A program made the translations under genes and the position numbers. The notes below the pieces were generated by a model that saw nothing but the letters and a program-made list of their open reading frames with translations, did not search any database and had not been told where the DNA came from. Positions 10,855 to 21,273 of a stretch of DNA of 64,000 nt are shown here, one piece after another (position 1 is the first letter of the stretch; the number at the start of each line of letters is the position of its first letter). Source of the stretch: Blastocladiella emersonii ATCC 22665 (taxonomy: Eukaryota; Blastocladiomycota; Blastocladiomycetes; Blastocladiales; Blastocladiaceae); the NCBI GenBank assembly GCA_025594325.1, contig JANHCV010000011.1:1302001-1366000 (forward strand). The letters run 5' to 3'.

Positions 10855-12165
10855 ATGAAAGCAGCCAACTCGATGCAACGCGCTCAATCCTCCTCGCCAT
10901 CAAAGTTTGATGAGCCCGCCGAAGGCAACCAGCCGGCCCCGCTGCTGACGATAACAGTCGAGCGGCTCGCGCAGGCGCTGCAGTGTATGGGCCGCTTCTC
11001 CCGGCAAACGAACACTTCCACCCCGTAACTCACGGAGGGCTTCCTTCTCAGACGGCCGCATCCCGCGCCCGGTCCTCGCGGCGCTGTCCGAGAACCAGTG
11101 CGCGCTGCTCGTCAAGCACCAAGTCCTGCGGTACCTGACGGTGCCGCAGCTCGCGCGCGTCGAGGCGTGCAACCCGGTACGACATTGCTCATTCGCTTAC
11201 ACTACTCGCGCGAGCCCCATCGACTGATTCGAGGAGCGTTCCCTCACGTTCGCCCAGCTGCTCGAGACGCTGACCGACGCCCTGTGGGAGTCGCACTGGG
11301 ACAACCTCGCCGCCGACCACCCGCAGTCGTGCGACGCGGTCATTGCCGCCGTCGAGCGCGAGGGCGACGACGTCGAGGTCTCGTTCAAGGAGCTGTTCCT
11401 GGTACGCTCGCGCTCGACCTGCGCTCCGCGATTCGGTCCCAACTTACCCTTAAACCTCACGTGTAGCGGTGGCGCCGCGCCGGGGAAGCGCGCAAGAAGC
11501 GCGTGGCCGACCGGATCGCGTCATCGCGCACGTCCGCATCTACACCATCCGCTGCTCCCGCTCGCGCCGGCACCGGCACCGGCGCACGCGGGTCCCGCGC
11601 ACCGCCACCTGACCCACCCGCGACACAACGTCGGCAGGTCCAGGTCGTGTCTCGCGCCGAAGCCGCGCGGCGCGTCCCGAGCCTGACCTCGGGCGCGTGG
11701 CGCGGGAGCGAGACGCCCGGGCTCGTCGACAAGCTGCGCGCCAAGGTGCGGCGCACGTCGGCGCAGCGGTCGCCGGGTGTCGGGCACGGCGTCGTCACGG
11801 CAACGGCCGCGATCCCACCACTCCCGATCGCGCGCAAGGTGACGGTTCCGCCGAAACTCCCGATCCGCGAAACCGCACCACCGCGGCCGGCCCCGAAACG
11901 CGCGGCGGACGGGACGCTGACGACGACGATGCGGGCGCCCGAGGACGTGCTCGCGGCGCGCGTCAAGGCGCGGCTGCAGGAGCGGCGCGAGCGCGAGGCG
12001 GCCGAGGCGGCCAAGACGACGAAGCAGTGGCGCAGCGCGGCGGCAAGGGCCGAGGCCGCGGGGCCGGCGAGTGCGCGCGTGGTGCTGAGCAGCCAGATCG
12101 CGATGGGGCGCGACGGTAAGGCGGGCGATGCGTTGTGGCGCGCGTTATCGGGCGGGTTGCCATGA
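10855..12165 (+). CDS. Elongin A-like protein (RNA polymerase II elongation / ubiquitin ligase adaptor)
   Basis: Four exons (10855-10984, 11052-11176, 11234-11401, 11467-12165) give 373 residues. Residues about 45-140 resemble the Elongin A domain: an F-box-like helix pair with LTVPQLARVEACNP, then LTDALWESHW. In animals and fission yeast Elongin A binds Elongin C and acts with RNA polymerase II in transcription and in polymerase ubiquitination. The rest is basic and Ala/Arg/Pro-rich with a coiled, charged region (RLQERREREAAEAAK), as in other Elongin A tails. All joins are in phase. A degraded copy of exons 3-4 lies at about 28990-29236. Confidence 0.65.
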
Positions 12166-12251
12166 CGCGATGCGGTGGGTTGTGTGGGGAACGTGTATAA
12201 AGTGACAGAATACGCTAGGAACGATGGGGGACTGGGAGACGGGTGAAGTGC

Positions 12252-12949
12252 CTAGGCTGGTGGCGCGTCGACCTTGGCCTCGGCGGCGGCCGCGGACGGA
12301 GCGGGGGCGGCAGCGGCAGCGGCAGCAGCGGCCGCCTTGGCCTTCTTGGGCGGCGGCGTGAGCTTCGCCGTGGTCGCAGCGAGCCACTCGTGCTGGAGGC
12401 CACGGTACGGGTACTTGGGGACGGTGGCGAGGCGCTTGTTGCGTGCGGCCTGCGAGTCGGCGGACGGGAAGCCGGCGGCGGACACGTACGAGGCGGGGAG
12501 GCCCGAGATCTGCTCGAGCGTGTCGCCGGCCTTGACGACGGTGGCGCGGATGACGCGGGCGTCGAGCTTGAGCTGGCGGAGCAGCGTCGGGACCTCGGTG
12601 GGCGCCGCGTCGAAGACGACCGAGAAGTACTGCCCCTGCTCGTGGTACTCCTGGTGCGCCTTCATGCGGTACGGCAGCTTGGTGTCCTTGAGGTTGTTGA
12701 GCGACCGCACCACGCCGCCGCGGTGCAGCACGCTCAGCACCGTCTGCTTGAGCAGCGGGCGGACCATGGCCTAGATGCAGAGGTTCGGGTGCGAGAGACC
12801 ATACGATCGGCGCAAGGTAGGGGAGTGCAGCGGAGGCAGGAGTCGATGAGAGTCAGGATCTGCGACCGCGCGAGTCTGGGTCCGGAGGTTTTGGAGGCGC
12901 GGCATACCTCGCCGGAGCGAGCGATTGCGACGAGTTCATAGAGCGGCAT
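12252..12949 (-). CDS. MRP17: Mitochondrial small-subunit ribosomal protein bS6m (MRP17)
   Basis: Two exons (12949-12908 and 12770-12252) give 186 residues. The N-terminal ~100 residues have the bacterial S6 pattern seen in yeast Mrp17: MPLYELVAIAR, then HRGGVVRSLNNL, a tyrosine/phenylalanine-rich strand (YFSVVFDAAP) and DARVIRATVVK. The C-terminal extension is lysine- and alanine-rich and not part of the S6 fold. Expected location is the mitochondrial ribosome. The intron separates a 14-codon first exon from the rest and starts GTATGC. Convergent with the Elongin A gene, with only 86 bases between stops. Confidence 0.82.
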
Positions 12950-13418
12950 GGCAGAGCTTCGTTGCAGGTAGTGGGTGTGGACGGCAGCAGAATCGCTGAG
13001 CCGAGTTTGATCGGCAGTCAAGTCGCAGCGAAGCGCGCCCACGCCACGCGGCTGCCACTCCACTCTGCCCCTTCCAGCCCGGCGACGGGTCATGCGGCGT
13101 CACTGGACCCGAGTCAACACGCGGCTTCAACGTTCGCTCGCTCCGCCGCCCCGCGGGCCGCGGGCCGCTGGCCGCACGCTCGCCGCCCGCCTCGATTCCG
13201 CCACACCCGCCGTTGGCCTGGACGGTGACGAACGGTTGGCCTACGCACGCTTCACGCTACGCATCAACTACACGCACGACGCATCGACACGAATCGACGA
13301 CTCGCGGAACCCCCCAGACTTCCTCGACCCGCCGGCTCCTGCAACCTCGACGCGCTCGCAGTCCCCCCTTATTTATTTCTCCCCAACCCTCCTCCTCCAA
13401 CCCATTCCTACAAGCAGC
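12950..13418. other. Divergent promoter region, MRP17 / GAR1
   Basis: About 470 bases without a gene. GAR1's side ends in a TATA-like element and pyrimidine-rich runs (CTCCTCCTCC) just before the ATG. Open frames here have no recognisable content. Confidence 0.5.
13369..13378 (+). promoter_or_regulatory. TATA-like element upstream of GAR1
   Basis: TTATTTATTT, an AT-rich block in an otherwise GC-rich spacer, 41-50 bases before the GAR1 start codon. Judged by position and composition only. Confidence 0.35.
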
Positions 13419-14270
13419 ATGTCGTTCCGTGGCGGTCGCGGTGGCAGTTTCGGCGGTGGTCGCGGCGGCGGCGGCGGTTTCCGCGGTGGACGCGGTGGCG
13501 GCCGCGGCGGGTTCTCGGGCGGCTACGGCGGCGACCAGGGCTCTTCTGAGATCATTGGTGTGTACTTTGTGACGGTGGTGCGATGGAGGCTGCTGATGCA
13601 TGTGGCTGACCCTCGACCGCGTGCAGAGATGGGTACCTTCATGCACCCGTGCGAGGGCGAGCTGGTCTGCAAGTCGACCAACGTCAAGATCCCGTACTTC
13701 AACGCGCCCATCTACCTCGAGAACAAGACGCAGATCGGCAAGGTGGACGAGATCCTCGGCCCCATGAACGAGGTGTTCTTCACGGTCAAGCTCGCCGACG
13801 GCATGCAGGCCACGTCGTTCAAGGCCAACGACAAGGTGTTCATTGGCGACGACAAGCTGCTCCCGATTGAGCGCTTCCTGCCCAAGCCCAAGGTGGCCGG
13901 CGGCAAGGTCGCCAAGAAGCCCGCTGGCGGTGCCGGCGGTCGCGGTGGCCGCGGCGGCGCGCGTGGCGGCCGTGGTGGGTTCGGCAGCGACCGCGGTGGT
14001 CGTGGCGGCTTTGGCGGTCGCGGCGGCAGCCGTGGTGGCTTCGGCGGTGGCCGTGGCGGTTTCGGCGGCAGCGACCGCGGTGGTCGCGGTGGCTTCGGCG
14101 GCGGTCGCGGTGGCGGCCGTGGCGGCTTTGGCGGCGACCGCGGTGGTCGCGGCGGCGGCTTCGGCGGCCGTGGTCGCGGCCGTGGTGGTTGTACGTTGCT
14201 CTCTCATCTGCGCGCTGTCGAGGTGACCCTGACTGACCTTGCTCCCCTCGCTCCACCACGTCTAGACTAA
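13419..14270 (+). CDS. GAR1: H/ACA snoRNP protein GAR1
   Basis: A core protein of the H/ACA small nucleolar RNPs that pseudouridylate rRNA. Exons 13419-13557, 13627-14190 and 14266-14270 give 235 residues. An N-terminal RGG/FGG domain (residues 1-45) is followed by the Gar1 fold (about 47-135) with [22 protein letters not shown] and GKVDEILGP, then a long C-terminal RGG/GFGG domain, as in yeast and human Gar1. The final exon is only five nucleotides: two bases complete a Tyr codon and the rest is the TAA stop. If that last intron were retained, the frame would run about 26 codons further. Confidence 0.93.
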   Translation: MSFRGGRGGSFGGGRGGGGGFRGGRGGGRGGFSGGYGGDQGSSEIIGVYFVTVVRWRLLMHVADPRPRAEMGTFMHPCEGELVCKSTNVKIPYFNAPIYLENKTQIGKVDEILGPMNEVFFTVKLADGMQATSFKANDKVFIGDDKLLPIERFLPKPKVAGGKVAKKPAGGAGGRGGRGGARGGRGGFGSDRGGRGGFGGRGGSRGGFGGGRGGFGGSDRGGRGGFGGGRGGGRGGFGGDRGGRGGGFGGRGRGRGGCTLLSHLRAVEVTLTDLAPLAPPRLD

Positions 14271-14437
14271 GCCCCACTGCCTCCTCGCCCTCATTGCACA
14301 GAGCCTCTACTACCGGTCCACGAGGACCATATTGTTTCTTGTCCATTTGCCCCTCCCCCTCTGCGCCCTCAACCCCTCTCCCTGTTCAAAATGTAGCTTT
14401 TCCCTTTTGTATAACTAGTCCTTGTTGTCTGTCACGG

Positions 14438-14981
14438 TCACGGTTTACTTGGGGTTGGTGAGGGGTCGTGCTCGTCGAGGTGGTCGAGCGCGCCCTGCAC
14501 GCGGGCGAGCGCCAGGTCCACGGCCTGCGTCGAGAGGGCGAGCAGGCGCTCCTCCGAGTAGATGTCGGCGCGGAACGGCGGCAGCGGCGACACGATGCCC
14601 TCGGTCGACAGCAGCCGGAACGCCTTGCGCAGGTTGCGCTGGATCGCCTACTCGTTGCGCGGTGAACCGTGAGCGACAGCGTCTCGCGTCTCGCCACCGA
14701 CCAAACCGCACGTTCATGGACCCGAGGTACGCGTCGGTCGCGGCATTGATGGCGAATGCGTGGTTCATGGCGGCCTCGAGGTCCTCGGGGCTGTCGCGGT
14801 CGGCGGCGGCGGGGACCGGCGTGTTGGCGAGCAAGTCGAGCGCCTCGGACGCGGCGCGCACGAGTCCGACGACGGCGTGCTCGGCCGCCTGGATGTCGTT
14901 GAGCCACGTCCCCTGCTCGTCGGCCGGCGATGCACCGAGTCCCGGCGCGCTTGATGGTGGTGGTGGTGCGTTGCGATCCAT
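14438..14981 (-). CDS. Mediator subunit MED11-like protein
   Basis: Two exons (14981-14712 and 14647-14438) give 159 residues. The protein is small and mostly helical: a helix with DIQAAEHAVVGLVRAASEA, an Ala-rich helix, then a second exon with PPFRADIYSEERL followed by another helix. This order resembles the MED11 head subunit, where a first helix pairs with MED22, but similarity is weak and other small coiled-coil proteins fit too. The second ATG (MDRN..) is chosen; one codon group upstream offers MHAMDRN. It is divergent from GCP2, with 157 bases between starts. Confidence 0.4.
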
Positions 14982-15138
14982 TGCATGCAATCAGGTGATG
15001 GAGCGCAGACGCGGCGGCGATCTCCGAGCAAGAGGCGCGTCTCCGCCGGCCGACCTCGCCTGCGCCTCCGCCCCGCCTCCGCGCTCCCTCCCTCCCTCAA
15101 TCCCACAGCCTACCCATGCAACAAACTCACCAAGCACA

Positions 15139-17960
15139 ATGGCATCGCACCGATCCTCGTACATGAGCACCACCAGCAGCGTGTCGTCGTCGTCGACGAG
15201 CCTGGCGCTGCCGCCCGCGCTGCGGAGTGCCTACGGCGGCGGGCGGCGCAGCGGGACCGCGAGCGGGACTGGCGGAGCAGGAGGCGGATCCGGTGGAGGA
15301 AGGCGGTCACACGCGCTGCGCCGCGAGGTCATCTCGCCCACGCCGTCGTCGGCGTCGTCGTACGCGACGCAGGGCTCGTCGCGGTCGACGTCGGGCCTCT
15401 CGAGCGCGCCGATCGAGGTCCAGGAGGCTGTTGTCATCGAGGATCTCCTGTCGCTGCTCATGGTGCGCTCCCACGTGTGAGAATGCATGCATACACCCCA
15501 GCGGCTCACTCACCCGCTCCAGCGCGGACCGCGTAGGGCATCGAGGGCAAGCACATCCACTTTGCCGAGGGCCCGTTCCCGATGCGGTTCCTCGACTCGG
15601 AGCTGCGTCTGACGCCCGAGGACCTGGTCAACCCCGAGTACTTTGCCGTGTCGGACGCGCTCGACGCGTCGCTGCGCGATTTCGTGACACGCCTCCTCCC
15701 GCTCGCGTCGTGCCACGAGGTGATCTCGGCGTTCATCCAGTCCTACTCCGAGTTCATGTGCGGCTACGTGAACCACGCGATCGCCGCGGCGATGCGCACC
15801 GTCCTGAAGGAGTACATGCTGGTGCTCGTCCAGCTCGAGCACGAGTTCCGCGCGCGGCCCGGCTTCTCGCTGCAAAAGTGCTGGTACTACCTCGCGCCCT
15901 CGCTCGCCACGCTGCGCGCGTGCGCCGAGGTCTGCGTCGAGATCCACACCAAGTTCAAGCCGCTCCAGCCGTCCGCCGCATCGTCGCGCCTCCCGTCCGT
16001 CGTCGACCTCGCGTCGCACGGGCTCGCCGCGGGCGTCTCGTCGCTGTCCCTCGGCGGCGGCGGCGGCCGCGAGGACCACGGCAGCAGCGACGTCCTGATG
16101 CTCGGCGACGGCGCACCACCCGTCCGGGAGTGGCACCACGTGGGCGGGGGCGTGCTCGGGATGCTGTGCGACCGGTACGTGGCGACGTCGGGCGACCCGC
16201 ACGCCAAGCGGCTGCACCAGTACCTGCTGTCGCACGCGGCGAAGCCGTTCCTCGAGCTGCTGCGCGAGTGGATCCACCTCGGCAAGGTCGAGCGCGACAA
16301 GTACCAGGAGTTCATGGTCATCAAGCACGACCTCAAGAAGCACGCGCCCATGTCCGAGCTCGACGACGCCTACTGGGACAAGTGCTACGAGCTGCGGCCC
16401 GGCGCGGTCCCGCCGTTCCTCGCCGACTACGCCACCATGATCATGCACACGGGAAAGTACCTCAACGTCTACATCGACTGCAACTCGTCGATCCGCCTCG
16501 CCGCCGAGGACATGGCCCAGCGCGCGGCGGCCGCGGCCGCGGCGGCAGCCGCGTCGGCGTCAGCGGCATCGGGCCCGCGCACCGTCGCGCTCGCGGCGGG
16601 CGGCACCGTGCTCAACGAGCTCGCCGTGGCCGTCGACGGCACGGGGGCGTACCTGGCCGAGATCGAGGCGGCGCACCGGGTCGCGAACCGGCACGTGCTG
16701 GACCTGCTGTTCAACAAGACGCAGCTGGTGCCGCGGCTCAAGTCGCTCAAGCACTTCATGCTGCTGGACCAGAGCGACTGGTTCGACCACTTTCTCGACA
16801 GCGCCCTGACCGAGCTGCAGAAACCGTACGACCAGGTGCGCCTCGCCAAGGTCCAGAGCCTGCTCGACGTCGCCGCACGCAACCCCGCCAGCGTCACCTG
16901 CACCGACCCGTACAAGGAACACGTCAAGGTCAAGATGGACGCGGCCCCGCTGTTCGACCAGCTCCTCGCTATCGTCTCCGTGACCTCCGAGATCCCCGGG
17001 CTCACCTCGGGCACAGTGGCGTCGACGCTGCTCGGGACCGGCGGCGGCGGCGGCGCCGACGAGACCACGGCCACCGCGACAACCGCGGCCTCCGCGGCGT
17101 CCAAGAAGCTGTACAGCGGGCTGCAGGCCATGATCCTGGACCACGAGATCAAGTTCCCGCTCTCCATCGTCTTCTCGAAGCGCGCCATGGTCAAGTACCA
17201 GATCCTGTTCCGCAACCTGGCCCAGCTCAAGCTGCTGGACCGCCAGCTCGGCGCCTCGTGGCTGATGCAGACGCGCAAGGTGCCGGCGTCGCGCCACCCG
17301 CGCGGGTTCACGGGCCACGGCCAGGGCGGCCACGCCGCCGTCGCCCCGTCGGTCGTCACCGACGCGCTGGAGCAGATCGGCGCGCGGATCGCGCTCCTCC
17401 GTATGCGCATGCTCGCGCTCGTCCAGGCCATCACGGGGTACCTCACCGTCGACGTGATCGAGCCCAAGCACCAGCTCCTCGAGCGCGCGCTGGCGCAGGC
17501 GGCGCGCGGGACCGCCGGCGAACCGACCGCATCGTCGGGCCCCGAGTCCGCGCAGACCGTCGACGGCGTGCTCAAGGCGCTGCACGACTTCCTCGACGAC
17601 TGCCTGCGCGACGCGTTCCTGAGCAGCGACCGGCTGCTGCCCATCTACCGCAAGCTGGTGGAGGCCGTGGACCGGTTCATCCGGGTGTACGACGCGTACG
17701 TGCGGCTATCGCCGCACCTCGCGGCGTCGGCCGGGTCGGCCCGCGGCGTGTCGGCGAGCGACGCGGAGCGGCTGCACCGCGTCGAGCGCAGCCTGACGCA
17801 GATCGAGGCCGTGTGGGTATACCACATGCGGCTGTTCCTCAACGGGCTCAAGAAGGCCGCGGGCAACGAGACCCAGCTGTTCCTCGTGCTGTACAATCGC
17901 ATCGACCTCAACGGGTTCTACATGGACGGGCAGACCGAGGGGGTCATGGCGGGGTATTGA
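15139..17960 (+). CDS. GCP2: Gamma-tubulin complex component 2 (GCP2/Spc97)
   Basis: Two exons (15139-15462 and 15537-17960) give 915 residues. GCP2 and GCP3 bind gamma-tubulin and form the template that nucleates microtubules at the centrosome or spindle pole. The N-terminal 100 residues are Ser/Gly-rich. GRIP1 follows from about residue 105 (VIEDLLSLLM before the intron, then GIEGKHIHF, FLDSELRLTPEDL and the LPLASCHEV helix). GRIP2 is in the second half, with KSLKHFMLLDQSDWFDHFLDSA, HEIKFPLSIVFSKRAMVKYQ and LFRNLAQLKLLDRQL, the clearest GCP2 match. Poly-Ala and poly-Gly linkers interrupt the middle. Confidence 0.92.
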
Positions 17961-18015
17961 AGTGGAATGCACACGCGCACGTTTATACAGAAAACAAATG
18001 GTTACAGGGAGACGA

Positions 18016-18803
18016 CTACGCAAAGCTGTTGGCGTCGGGCAACCGCTCGATCTGGTACCGGCGCTGGCCGATGTGCATGATGGGGACACCCGGGATCTTG
18101 CGGATACGCGCGCGGAGCTCCTTGTCGCACGTCGCGACAATGTAGCACCGGTGCTGGGTGACGCGGTTGACAATGCAGTCGTCGGCGTAGGTGCCCTTGT
18201 GGCTGCAGGGGAGCCGCTCGAAGCGCGGGTCGCGCGCCGTCTTGAGGGCGAGGCGGTACTTGACGCCGAGCTTCTCGATCTCGGCAATCACGCACTCGGG
18301 CACGCACACGATGACTTTTGCCATCAGGCAGTCCATCATGGCCTTCATCACCTCCAGCTTGTTCTGGATCGAGAAGTTGATGAAGTTGGTGTCGATGATG
18401 ACGTGGAACGGCGGGCCCAGCGCCTCGTTGTACTTGAAGAACAGCGACGAGGCGACCTGGTCGCTACATTGCAGGGGATGGCGTGAGTGCGCTGGTGATG
18501 CGTCGCGAGAGCGTCCGGGATGACGTACACGTGGTGCACCTCCTTCTTCTTGGCCGCCTCCTGCTTCTTGATGGCCTTCTCCTGCACCTGCTTACTACGA
18601 GTCGCACGGGAGCGTCAGCGAAGCTAGCCCGCTTCCACAGCACCACCCGAGAAGCGTACAGGCGCGCGTCGTTGGGCGCAATCATGCGCTTGACGGCGGC
18701 AAACTTGCGCGTCTTCTTGGCTTTCGTCTACGGGCGCACGCGCGCGGCGGTGGACGCGTCAGCGCCTTGTGTTGCATCGAGTGTTACATGAGCATTTTAC
18801 CAT
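18016..18803 (-). CDS. FCF1: rRNA-processing endonuclease FCF1/Utp24
   Basis: A PIN-domain nuclease of the small-subunit processome that cleaves early pre-rRNA sites. Exons 18803-18801, 18727-18660, 18594-18529 and 18463-18016 give 194 residues. The first exon is just the ATG, followed at once by GTAAAA; the product then reads M-TKAKKTRKFAAVKR, matching the family start MGKAKKTRKF. The PIN core is complete: VIIDTNFINFS (first Asp), LMAKVIVCVPECVIAEIEKLG, SHKGTYADDC (Asp pair), and VATCDKELRARIRKIPG. Convergent with GCP2, only 55 bases between stops. Confidence 0.93.
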
Positions 18804-19064
18804 GGTGGGTGTTCGTGTGCGTGTCGTCGCGATGGATGCCCGCGCCACGCCGCGATGACGACGAGGCGGCAGGCGAGTCGCGCGTGGCGCAGTGCGCGCG
18901 CGCGTCGCGGTCAGGTGACGGCAAGTGACCGGTCGCTGTGCGCAAGAGGGTTCGTGTAACAAGCTGATTTTTTTCCCATATAGACAAGCGAGCAGGAGAA
19001 CGAGACGAGGGAGAGTAGTAGTAGTAGGTGGTGGGGTAAAAAGAGGAGGGAGGGGGAGGGAGGT

Positions 19065-20120
19065 TTACTTGCCGAGCTTCTCCTTGATCTCGAGGGCCCA
19101 GGCGACCATGTCGACCTTGGAGTCGCGCGACTTTCGCACGAACGCGTGCTGGTTGACCTGGGCGGGCGTTGGCCGCTTGGCGGGGTCTTTGATGAGGCAC
19201 ACGGCGACAAAGTCCTCGAACTCGGGCGAGAAGACGCCGGCGGGTAACCGCGGCACGTCCTCGTTGACGATGTACTCGAGCAGCTCGATCACGGCCAGGT
19301 TCTTCTCCTCGCCGTTGGGCGGGAACGGGAACCGGCCGGTCGCGAGCTCCATGAGCGCGATGCCGAGCGACCACACGTCCGACTGCACGCCGTAGTCGCT
19401 GCCCTTGATGCGCTCGGGCGACATGTAGGCCGAGGTGCCGACAAACGTCTTGACGACCGAGTCGATGGCCTCGCCCGAGACCCCGAAATCGCACAGCTTG
19501 ACGGCACCGTTGCTGTTGATGAGCACGTTGTTGGGCTTGACGTCGCGGTGGATGATGCGGTGGGTCATGTACAGGTAGATGAGGCCCTCGAGGACGGCGA
19601 CTGAGAGTTTCCCGAGAATCTCCTCGGGCAGCTTGCCGACCTTGTTGTAGATGTGGTCGAGCGAGCCGAGGTCCATGTGCTCCATGCAGATGAAAATCTC
19701 GCCCTCGTGGATGAAGGCGCCGAAGAAGTCGACAATGTAGGGCGAGTCGCACGAGTGCAGGACCTGGAGCTCGCGCACGACCTGCTTCTTGAGCTTCTCG
19801 ACCTCGACCTCGAGGATGCGGTTGGGCCCGCGGTCGATGAACAGCGCCTTGCGCGCCATGATGCGGCCGGTCGGGCGGTGCAGCACCTTCTTGACGGTGC
19901 CGCCGTTGCCGTGGCCGAGCTCGCCCAGCTCGTCGAAATCCTCGGCGTGCAGGTCCATCTTGACCAGCTGGCTCTCGAGCGCGATCTTGGAGATGCCCGA
20001 GGTGATCGAGTCCATGTCGGCGGTCGCCTTGGGCGCGGGCACCGGCGCCTGGTTCTCGGGCAGCTTCAGGCCCTTGAAGTTGCGCTTCTTCTTGAGCCCC
20101 GCGGGCGAGTCCGTGTCCAT
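19065..20120 (-). CDS. MAP kinase kinase, STE7/byr1 type
   Basis: A dual-specificity kinase of 351 residues without introns in the coding part. Motifs: glycine loop GHGNGG, MARK with the beta-3 lysine, IIHRDVKPNN catalytic loop, DFGVSGEAIDSVVKTFVG activation segment with the Ser and Thr spaced as in MEK/Ste7, and SPERI. The wording around the activation loop fits the pheromone/mating-type MAPKK group better than Pbs2 or Mkk1. Unusual is about nine extra residues between the beta-3 lysine and the RELQVL helix. No N-terminal MAPK docking site is obvious beyond a short KKKR cluster. The ATG at 20120 is the first in frame; an upstream exon ending at a CAG just before it cannot be excluded. Confidence 0.9.
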   Translation of the reverse strand: MDTDSPAGLKKKRNFKGLKLPENQAPVPAPKATADMDSITSGISKIALESQLVKMDLHAEDFDELGELGHGNGGTVKKVLHRPTGRIMARKALFIDRGPNRILEVEVEKLKKQVVRELQVLHSCDSPYIVDFFGAFIHEGEIFICMEHMDLGSLDHIYNKVGKLPEEILGKLSVAVLEGLIYLYMTHRIIHRDVKPNNVLINSNGAVKLCDFGVSGEAIDSVVKTFVGTSAYMSPERIKGSDYGVQSDVWSLGIALMELATGRFPFPPNGEEKNLAVIELLEYIVNEDVPRLPAGVFSPEFEDFVAVCLIKDPAKRPTPAQVNQHAFVRKSRDSKVDMVAWALEIKEKLGK

Positions 20121-21273
20121 GGTCGGATAGCTCTGCACCGTGCGGCAAGGGGTGTGAGCGCGGGTGCGGCGCGCGCTACCGGGGACGTCGGTGCATACGT
20201 TGGGTTGGACGAGTTGTGGTGGCGAAGCAAGCAGCAGCGGGCACTCGTGCGGGTCGTCGGGTCGATGCGTGGTGTCGATGCGTGTTCAGGGCGCCGCGGC
20301 GGCCAGTGCGTGATCCGTTGCAAGGTGTGGTGCGTTGCTCTGAAGCCGCGAGTTGAGAGGGGAGGGCGGGAGAGGAGAGAGCGGGCGGCGCGGCGCGGCG
20401 GCGGTGGCGGAGCCGGCCGGGTCGCTCGCTCGCCGTCCGAGATGAAGAACACGCGGCCGCCACGTTCAAAAATACAGCGCGCGCGCTTGCGCTCTCTGCT
20501 TGCTTGCCTTCTCGCCTTCGACTTTGCTGAGACTCGCTTGTGCAGCGCGCACTCGAAACACGCCCCAACGAGGCACCCGCTCTCTCCCCTCCCGCTCCTC
20601 GAGGTTACGCTCGCGAGCACGCGCTCCTGACCGACGTCGTCGTCGCGCACGCGCGCCAGGGAGCGGCCTCTACCCTCGCAGCGACGCGTAGTACCACCAT
20701 CGGCGCGTGCGGCAGAAGCTGACACGGCGGGCCGAGCGGTGCGCGCGCCCGGCCCCGGTTCCAGAAGATCGGGAAGGCGAGCGGAGCGCGCGCGCACGCT
20801 GAGCGAACGGCTGGATCGGGCGGGCTGCAGCGGTGGCTCAGCATCGGGCGGCCGCTGGGTCCTCACCCCTCGATGAGGTTGACGGTGCTCGGTGGGCCGA
20901 AAAAGGGCTTGCGAGGGAACTTGGTCTTGTGAAGCACGGGAACCGCTTTTTGACGACGAGGGCGCTTGAGGATCGACCCTCGAGGTTGGCAGGGCTGTCG
21001 CGGGCCTCCACGGCCGTCAACGAGCGCGCGGAATTCACGTGTTGCCTGCCCGAAAAACGTCTCCCGGGTGGCCCAGCAGCAAAAAGGGCGAGGCGAAACG
21101 CGTCGATCAGGCCGGCGTGACCACGCGTCGACCCCAGCCAGCGCCCCTGTGGCCGCGACCCGCACGCGTCGCTCGCACGATTCCGCTCTCTCTCCCCCTC
21201 TCTCCCCTCCTCGACAAGTAAAACCCATGAACCACCGCCCCCACTCGATGCAACCTAGACCCGTGCCGCCGCC
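20121..21273. other. Long divergent intergenic region, MAPKK / CEP78
   Basis: About 1.15 kb between two divergent genes. No frame has recognisable domains. There are several ACGCGTC motifs (about 21099, 21122 and 21166) and a pyrimidine-rich run with TCTCCCC repeats before CEP78. An untranslated or short coding 5' exon of the MAPKK could lie here. Confidence 0.4.

Noticed and set aside
15227-18145. A 972-codon plus-strand frame over GCP2
   Set aside because: Arg/Ala/Pro-rich shadow in another frame; the GCP2 frame has the GRIP motifs.
18784-20148. A 454-codon minus-strand frame over the MAPKK
   Set aside because: Out-of-frame shadow of the kinase; the frame used has all kinase motifs.
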